From assembly GCA_946482615.1 (NCBI GenBank), contig CAMLSF010000204.1:1-6013 (forward strand): a stretch of 6,013 bases of DNA, given 5' to 3'. Origin of the DNA: an uncultured Chromatiaceae bacterium. Lineage in GTDB: Bacteria > Pseudomonadota > Gammaproteobacteria > Enterobacterales > Alteromonadaceae. Shown piece by piece: positions 1 to 4,085 of the stretch. The notes under the pieces are model-generated. The model searched no databases. It had not been told where the DNA came from and was given only the letters and a program-made list of their open reading frames with translations. Both the position numbers and the translations under genes were made by a program. Each line of letters starts with the position of its first letter. Positions within the stretch are counted from its first letter, which is position 1.

Positions 1-2
1 TC

Positions 3-89
3 TATAGCACTTCCATGCACTTTGTTGCGCATCCTCAGCAGATGCTTTACTCTTCAGGACAGATGAAGCTTAACCAGTTAGTGCTTTGA
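3..89 (+). CDS. possible C-terminal fragment of an upstream gene (unrecognised)
   Basis: One forward frame is open from the left edge of the window to a TGA at 87-89 and encodes about 28 residues ending in MKLNQLVL. I do not recognise a family. The other two forward frames also run for a while (one stops at about 66, one at about 72), so openness alone is weak evidence. In its favour, the AT-rich leader starts immediately after this stop, as expected at the end of a gene. It could equally be non-coding. No function is assigned. Confidence 0.25.
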   Translation, partial: YSTSMHFVAHPQQMLYSSGQMKLNQLVL

Positions 90-122
90 ATTTTATCTAA
101 AAGTGGTTTTTTTATAAAAAAC
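86..122 (+). promoter_or_regulatory. AT-rich leader / candidate promoter region for the PA2779-PA2778 pair
   Basis: A strongly AT-rich stretch lies just upstream of the small exported protein gene. TTGAAT (86-91) could be a -35 box, with TTTTAT (110-115) as a poor -10 at 18 bp spacing. A T7/A6 dyad, GTTTTTT-TAT-AAAAAAC (106-122), sits across it. The dyad stem is almost entirely A-T pairs, so it is a weak hairpin and more likely a promoter-type AT tract than a terminator. The promoter assignment is tentative, because no box matches consensus well. Confidence 0.25.
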
Positions 123-133
123 AACAAATTAAG

Positions 134-153
134 GATGAATAAAGATGAATAAA
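134..153 (+). repeat. perfect tandem 10-bp duplication over the ribosome binding site and start codon
   Basis: GATGAATAAA occurs twice with no gap (134-143 and 144-153). Each copy contains an ATG. The second (145) is the start of the PA2779-family gene. The first (135) lies in a different frame and opens a five-codon ORF (MNKDE) that stops at 150-152, just inside the real gene. The Shine-Dalgarno-like AAGGA (131-135) is 9 nt from the ATG at 145 and overlaps the ATG at 135, which supports 145 as the true start. Confidence 0.85.
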
Positions 154-522
154 TTTTTAAAAGCCAGCATCCTCTGCCCCATGTTTGTTCTTGGTATGAG
201 TCAGGCCAGTGCTGCTGTATTTAGTTCGGAACAAGTGATAGCTCATCAGCAGTTCAACTTCAACAAAGCTCAGGTATTGTCTTTTGTCGACAGTGCAGAA
301 GTGCAGAGTAAGCTGATTGAATTGGGCGTCAGCCCAGCCGATGCCAAACAACGTATCGCCAATATGACAGCCGAAGAGCTGAATGCGCTGAATACGCAGA
401 TGAACGAAATGCCAGCTGGTGGTGTGGTTGGTGCCATAGTCACTGTATTAGCCATCATAGCGCTGCTGGATTTATTGGGTGTCACAGACGTTTACCCTTT
501 TATCAATCCAATTAACCGTTGA
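145..522 (+). CDS. PA2779 family small exported protein with C-terminal hydrophobic segment
   Basis: A 125-residue protein of the PA2779 type (a DUF family of small proteins paired with PA2778-type peptidases); its biochemical function is unknown. An N-terminal signal peptide (Lys3 and Lys6, hydrophobic core about residues 7-18) probably ends at ASA-A, about residue 23. A mostly helical, polar middle part follows (about 25-88), including GVSPADAKQRIANMTAEEL, a motif region I associate with this family. PAGG (90-93) directly precedes a hydrophobic segment (94-111), and the tail ends in LLGVTDVYPFINPINR. It would therefore be periplasmic with a C-terminal membrane-associated segment. AAGGA at 131-135 supports the start at 145. 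The stop TGA (520-522) lies 8 bp before the ATG of the next gene, so the two are almost certainly co-transcribed. The family call rests on remembered resemblance and on the neighbour. Confidence 0.8.
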   Translation: MNKFLKASILCPMFVLGMSQASAAVFSSEQVIAHQQFNFNKAQVLSFVDSAEVQSKLIELGVSPADAKQRIANMTAEELNALNTQMNEMPAGGVVGAIVTVLAIIALLDLLGVTDVYPFINPINR

Positions 523-530
523 GTTTTTTG

Positions 531-1496
531 ATGGTTTTACTACGACAAGCCTGCCTTTTGGCGGGCTTGCTGATTTTACTGACCGGCTGCCAAACGCCGC
601 CACAAACTAAGCAGCTGTTGGCACAGCCTCCTGCTATTGCCCGTCAGCATTTGATCCCGCAGGTCCCCTTTTATCCACAGCAAGAGTATTTTTGTGGCCC
701 CACCACCTTAGCTGAAGTGGCTGGTTTTTATGGGCTGAACAAAGACCCTGCCACTATAGCGCCCGCTACTTTTATTCCGGGGTTGCAAGGCACTTTGCAA
801 ATTGAAATGGCAGCAGCAACACGACAGCTGGGTCTGGTCGCTTATGAGCAGCGCGGCAGCATGGAGCAATTGTTAAGTCTGGTGGCGGAAAATATTCCGG
901 TGATAGTGCTGCAAAACAACTCTATCGCCTGGTATCCGCAGTGGCATTATGCCGTGGTGATTGGCTACGACCTGCAGAGCCAGGAAGTGATTTTGCATAC
1001 AGGGCTGACGGAAGCCTACAGGCTGAACTTCTCTACCTTTGAGCGCACCTGGGCGAGGGGGAATTATTGGTTGTTGGCCATGTTGCCTGCGGATAAAAGC
1101 AGTGCGCAGTTGGAGCCTTTTATTTACACCAAAGCCAGTCAGGATTTACTCACTACCCAACAGGTTGATAGCGGTGTGGCGGCATTAAAAACTGCGACTA
1201 CGCAGTGGCCTGATTATTGGCTCCCTTACTTTTTATTGGGTAATCATTATTTCTCCAGCCAGCCCGCAGAAGCGGCCCGCTGGTTTGAACAGGGTCTGCC
1301 TTTTGCACAGCAGGAAATATCCTATCTGAACAATTACGCTGTGTTATTAAGTGAACAAGGCTGCAAGGCGAAAGCCACCAGCTTAATAGAAGCAGCCCTG
1401 AAGCTGTCGCCACATGACAGCAATTTGCTGGATAGTCAGCAACAAATTCACAACTCTAAAAAGGTGGTGCCTGCTGCTGGTTTGCAATGTCAGTGA
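531..1496 (+). CDS. PA2778 family cysteine peptidase: C39-like lipoprotein with TPR-like C-terminus
   Basis: About 321 residues. A lipoprotein signal peptide with lipobox LTGC (Cys20, numbered from the ATG at 531) anchors it to a membrane, facing the periplasm. A C39-like papain-fold domain follows (about 44-185). The nucleophile is probably Cys55 in YFCGPTTLAEV, with upstream Gln50-51 as oxyanion candidates and His139 in QWHYAVVIGYD. The usual C39 Asp about 16 residues after the His is not apparent; the region reads ILHTG. The C-terminal third (about 200-310) consists of paired helices resembling tetratricopeptide repeats, for example the stretch around NYAVLLSEQGCKAKA. Two starts are possible: TTG at 519, overlapping the previous stop by 4 bp, or ATG at 531. 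Neither has a clear Shine-Dalgarno sequence, so translation is probably coupled to the upstream gene. A role in processing or quality control of the adjacent exported protein is inference. Confidence 0.82.
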   Translation: MVLLRQACLLAGLLILLTGCQTPPQTKQLLAQPPAIARQHLIPQVPFYPQQEYFCGPTTLAEVAGFYGLNKDPATIAPATFIPGLQGTLQIEMAAATRQLGLVAYEQRGSMEQLLSLVAENIPVIVLQNNSIAWYPQWHYAVVIGYDLQSQEVILHTGLTEAYRLNFSTFERTWARGNYWLLAMLPADKSSAQLEPFIYTKASQDLLTTQQVDSGVAALKTATTQWPDYWLPYFLLGNHYFSSQPAEAARWFEQGLPFAQQEISYLNNYAVLLSEQGCKAKATSLIEAALKLSPHDSNLLDSQQQIHNSKKVVPAAGLQCQ

Positions 1497-1523
1497 TAGC
1501 TTGATGTTGTCAGGCTGACACTG
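1488..1523. repeat. short inverted repeat in the convergent gap (possible weak terminator stem)
   Basis: TGTCAG (1508-1513) and CTGACA (1515-1520) form a perfect dyad around G1514. A third copy, TGTCAG (1488-1493), lies at the end of the peptidase gene, and CAGTG (1491-1495) can alternatively pair with CACTG (1519-1523). The element sits between two convergent genes, where a bidirectional terminator is expected. However, no T-run follows on either strand and the loop would be tight, so intrinsic termination is doubtful. Confidence 0.35.
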
Positions 1524-1525
1524 AG

Positions 1526-2422
1526 TTAACCCCGGTGGCAGCGCTGTAACTCCTCAATAGTGGCCTTGGCCAGTGGCGAGCTGCTGTTGCTTTTTGACGT
1601 GATCAGCACCACCGGAATTTGATAGCTGTATTTTTCCGGCTGAATAGCGCGAAACAACCCTTTTTCTACCCAGTAGCTGGCGTAATGTTCAGGCAGATAA
1701 CCAATAAACTTACCGGACAAAATCAGGTGGGCTATGCCTTCGTCGTGGTAAGCACTGGCGCTGTTTTGATAGTTCAGGCCGTCGTTGCGGATCTCTTTAT
1801 CTCTCATGTAGTTACTGGTTACTACTTCGGCCTGGGCCAGCCATTTGCTGCTGTCTTTGGCGGCGCAGTCAAAAAGAGGGTGGCCGGCTGCGCAATACAG
1901 ATAGTTGGTTTCCGGGTGCAGGGGCTGGTAATTCAGGCCACGGATATGATGACGGCTGACGCCAATGCCGACTAAAGAGCGGCCATTGGCAACTGCTGTT
2001 TCTACTTCACGCGCTTCACACACATGAATATCAAACTGCAGGTTACTGCTTTTGTTTTTCAGCGCAGCTATGGCTTTGGCCACACCACAACGTGGATCGC
2101 TGATCAGCGTATCAACAATGGCAATAGTGACACGGCCCGACAAGGTGTGTCTGGAGCCTGCCACTGTAGCGGCAAAAGTTTCGCATTGCTGCAGCAGCTG
2201 CAAAGACGCCTGATAGGTTACCCGGCCAGCGTCAGTCAGCTCAAAGCCGCTGCGGCCACGTTTACACAAGGTCACACCTAAACGAATTTCCAGATCGGAC
2301 AAATGGGCACTGATGGTGGAGCGACCAATATTCAGCCTGGATTCGGCTGCCGACAAACCACCGGATTCCACTATGGTGACAAAAATTCGCAATAAGCGTA
2401 AATCAACGTCCTGGACCTGCAT
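1526..2422 (-). CDS. LysR-type transcriptional regulator, divergent from hutH
   Basis: A 298-residue protein of normal LysR-family length. The N-terminal winged helix-turn-helix spans about residues 6-65 (LRLLRIFVTIVESGGLSAAE, then the recognition region RLNIGRSTISAHLSDLEIRLG), followed by the typical FELTDAG wing. A linker helix (about 68-90) leads into a periplasmic-binding-protein-like effector domain (about 92-290), opening with GRVTIAIVDTL. It is transcribed away from hutH across 137 bp, the usual arrangement for a LysR regulator and its target, so control of hutHU in response to histidine or urocanate is the simplest inference. The effector cannot be read from the sequence. The ATG at 2420-2422 is preceded by only a weak GAG-type ribosome binding site. 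The stop is TAA at 1526-1528. The family call is secure; the target is inferred from position. Confidence 0.93.
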   Translation of the reverse strand: MQVQDVDLRLLRIFVTIVESGGLSAAESRLNIGRSTISAHLSDLEIRLGVTLCKRGRSGFELTDAGRVTYQASLQLLQQCETFAATVAGSRHTLSGRVTIAIVDTLISDPRCGVAKAIAALKNKSSNLQFDIHVCEAREVETAVANGRSLVGIGVSRHHIRGLNYQPLHPETNYLYCAAGHPLFDCAAKDSSKWLAQAEVVTSNYMRDKEIRNDGLNYQNSASAYHDEGIAHLILSGKFIGYLPEHYASYWVEKGLFRAIQPEKYSYQIPVVLITSKSNSSSPLAKATIEELQRCHRG

Positions 2423-2467
2423 AAGGACTCACTCTTTAGTTCGATAAATCCGGAATAAGATACGATT

Positions 2468-2496
2468 ATTATGTATTTATAAAACATCATCGGCAA
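2468..2496 (-). promoter_or_regulatory. sigma70-type promoter for the LysR regulator
   Basis: Read on the minus strand, TTGCCG (2491-2496) as -35 is separated by exactly 17 bp from CATAAT (2468-2473) as -10, a 5 of 6 match to TATAAT. Transcription would start near 2461, giving a leader of roughly 38 nt before the ATG at 2422. This is the best promoter-like pair in the window. It overlaps the dyad at 2471-2487, which would fit autoregulation, a common property of LysR genes. Confidence 0.55.
2471..2487. promoter_or_regulatory. imperfect dyad, candidate LysR operator
   Basis: ATGT (2471-2474) and ACAT (2484-2487) form inverted half-sites around A2479, with two additional inner pairs (2476/2482 and 2477/2481). 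The dyad lies between the LysR gene and hutH, overlaps the regulator's -10 and spacer, and is just upstream of the likely hutH promoter. It does not match the classic T-N11-A LysR box exactly, and the region is AT-rich, so chance is possible. Confidence 0.3.
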
Positions 2497-2504
2497 GCTA
2501 GCAT
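2476..2504 (+). promoter_or_regulatory. weak candidate promoter for hutHU
   Basis: TTTATA (2476-2481) and TAGCAT (2499-2504) are separated by 17 bp, each matching the sigma70 consensus at 4 of 6 positions. Transcription would begin near 2511, leaving a leader of about 50 nt. A poor promoter at this position fits an activator-dependent hut operon, but the match is weak enough that other placements are possible. Confidence 0.25.
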
Positions 2505-2517
2505 TAGCCTATCTCTG

Positions 2518-2528
2518 GCCTTTAAGGC
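2518..2528. repeat. short perfect palindrome in the hutH leader
   Basis: GCCTT-T-AAGGC (2518-2528) is a perfect 5-bp inverted repeat with a one-base centre, about 20 bp upstream of the hutH Shine-Dalgarno sequence. An alternative pairing, AGCCT (2506-2510) with AGGCT (2525-2529), is mutually exclusive with it. It could be a protein-binding site or part of leader RNA structure. No T-run follows, so it is not an intrinsic terminator. Confidence 0.3.
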
Positions 2529-2559
2529 TCAAGCACAGCAACAGATAGAGGAGTAGAAG

Positions 2560-4065
2560 ATGGTGTTTAATTATGGCATTGACCGTCTTGACCTGGACAC
2601 AGTACAAGCTATTGCAGAAGGCCGCATTCAAGCGCAGTTAAATGCTGAAGCTATAGCAAAAATTAATCACAGCCGCAGCTGTGTTGACCAAATGGCGGCT
2701 TCTGACAAAGCCATTTATGGCATCAACACTGGCTTTGGCCCTTTGTGCGACACCCAGATTTCGCCGGCTGAAACTGCACTGCTGCAGAAAAACCTGCTGA
2801 TCACTCATGCTGTTGGCGTAGGTGAACCTATTGCCAAAGCTATTTCCAAACTGATGCTGATCACCAAGGTGCATGCACTGAGCCAGGGCTATTCAGGCGT
2901 GCGGCTGGAAGTGGTTGAGCGTATGCTGAAATTTATTGAGCTGGATCTTATTCCTGTAGTGCCGGAACAAGGTTCGGTTGGCGCTTCCGGTGACTTAGCG
3001 CCGCTGTCGCATTTATTCCTGCCACTGATAGGTGAAGGCGAGTTTTGGCACGGTAAAGAAAGTATTCACGCCGCTGAAGCTTTACGTCAGCATGGTTTAG
3101 AGCCACTGGAACTGCAGGCCAAAGAAGGTTTGGGCCTGATTAACGGTACCCAGTTTATTCTGTCGCACGGCATTACGGCGCTGCTTAAAATGCGTTACCT
3201 GCTGGACTTAGCCGATGTGGCTGGCGCTATGAGCATTGAAGGTATGCAGGGCAGTGGTTCGCCTTTCCGTGCTGAATTGCACCAAATCCGTCCTTTTGCC
3301 GGCAATATCGAAGTGGCCACAAGGATGCGCCGTCTGTTTAAAGACTCAGAAAATATGGCGTCGCATTTTGGTTGCGCCAGAGTACAGGACCCTTATTCAC
3401 TGCGTTGTATACCGCAGGTGCATGGTGCGTCACGCAATGCCTATTATCATTTAAAAGAACTGGTTGAGATTGAGATGAACTCAGTCACAGACAACCCTAT
3501 TGTGATAAGTGCAGAAGAAGCCTTGTCCGGCGGTGGTTTCCACGGTCAGCCTCTGGCGATGGCACTGGATTACACTTCTATAGCGGCAGCTGAGCTTGGC
3601 AATATTTCTGACCGCCGTTGTTATTTGTTACTGGAAGGTCTGCATGGTTTACCACGTTTGCTGACCAAAGCCGGTGGTTTAAATTCCGGCCTGATGATCC
3701 CTCAGTACACTACGGCAGCTTTGGTGACAGAAAACAAATCTCTGTGTTTCCCACCATCCGCCGACAGTGTGCCGACATCTATGGGCCAGGAAGATCATGT
3801 GTCTATGGGCAGTATCTCGGGTCGTAAACTGAATCAGATTTTGGGCAATCTGGAGAAAATCCTCGCCATTGAACTGATGTATGCGGCACAGGCTATTGAG
3901 TTCCGTCGTCCTCATACCTGCTCAGATTTAATTGAAGAAAACCAAGCCATTATCCGCGCCAAAGTGGCTAAGCTGGAAGAAGATCGTCTGTTAAAGCCGG
4001 ACATTGATGCGATGATCCAGCTGGTTCGCAACCAGGCTTTTCATGTCGCTTTTGCAGTGAACTAA
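2560..4065 (+). CDS. hutH: histidine ammonia-lyase
   Basis: A 501-residue cytosolic enzyme that converts L-histidine to trans-urocanate and ammonia, the first step of histidine degradation. The electrophilic MIO cofactor forms from Ala142-Ser143-Gly144 in GSVGASGDLAPLSH, at the same numbers as in the Pseudomonas putida enzyme. Other active-site residues are present: Tyr53 in YGINTGFG, His83, Asn195 in LINGTQ, Gln276, Tyr279 and Arg282 in VQDPYSLRC, and Glu411 in MGQEDHVSMGS. The family signature TDNPIV is at 310-315. Length is normal and the frame is intact, so the enzyme should be functional. A strong ribosome binding site, AGAGGAG (2547-2553), lies 6 nt before the ATG. It is followed after 11 bp by hutU and is divergent from the LysR gene, its probable regulator. 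Confidence 0.98.
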   Translation: MVFNYGIDRLDLDTVQAIAEGRIQAQLNAEAIAKINHSRSCVDQMAASDKAIYGINTGFGPLCDTQISPAETALLQKNLLITHAVGVGEPIAKAISKLMLITKVHALSQGYSGVRLEVVERMLKFIELDLIPVVPEQGSVGASGDLAPLSHLFLPLIGEGEFWHGKESIHAAEALRQHGLEPLELQAKEGLGLINGTQFILSHGITALLKMRYLLDLADVAGAMSIEGMQGSGSPFRAELHQIRPFAGNIEVATRMRRLFKDSENMASHFGCARVQDPYSLRCIPQVHGASRNAYYHLKELVEIEMNSVTDNPIVISAEEALSGGGFHGQPLAMALDYTSIAAAELGNISDRRCYLLLEGLHGLPRLLTKAGGLNSGLMIPQYTTAALVTENKSLCFPPSADSVPTSMGQEDHVSMGSISGRKLNQILGNLEKILAIELMYAAQAIEFRRPHTCSDLIEENQAIIRAKVAKLEEDRLLKPDIDAMIQLVRNQAFHVAFAVN

Positions 4066-4066
4066 C

Positions 4067-4085
4067 AGGGAGTGCCATGATGATG
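4067..4085 (+). promoter_or_regulatory. ribosome binding site and triple ATG start of hutU
   Basis: AGGGAG (4067-4072) is followed by three consecutive in-frame ATG codons at 4077, 4080 and 4083, at spacings of 4, 7 and 10 nt. Spacing alone favours 4080, but all three give the same protein apart from one or two N-terminal Met residues. I annotate the first. Confidence 0.6.

Noticed and set aside
106..122. Dyad of T7 and A6 as an intrinsic terminator for an upstream gene
   Set aside because: The stem is almost entirely A-T pairs with a three-base loop and lacks the GC-rich base of a terminator; it better fits an AT-rich promoter leader.
157..485. Minus-strand open frames (64 and 71 codons) within the PA2779-family gene
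   Set aside because: They lie opposite a gene with a signal peptide, a ribosome binding site and a recognised partner gene, and they show no independent coding evidence.
1619..1975. 118-codon open frame on the plus strand inside the LysR gene
   Set aside because: It is antisense to a clear LysR coding region, its hydrophobic composition is typical of antisense translation, and it has no recognisable domain.
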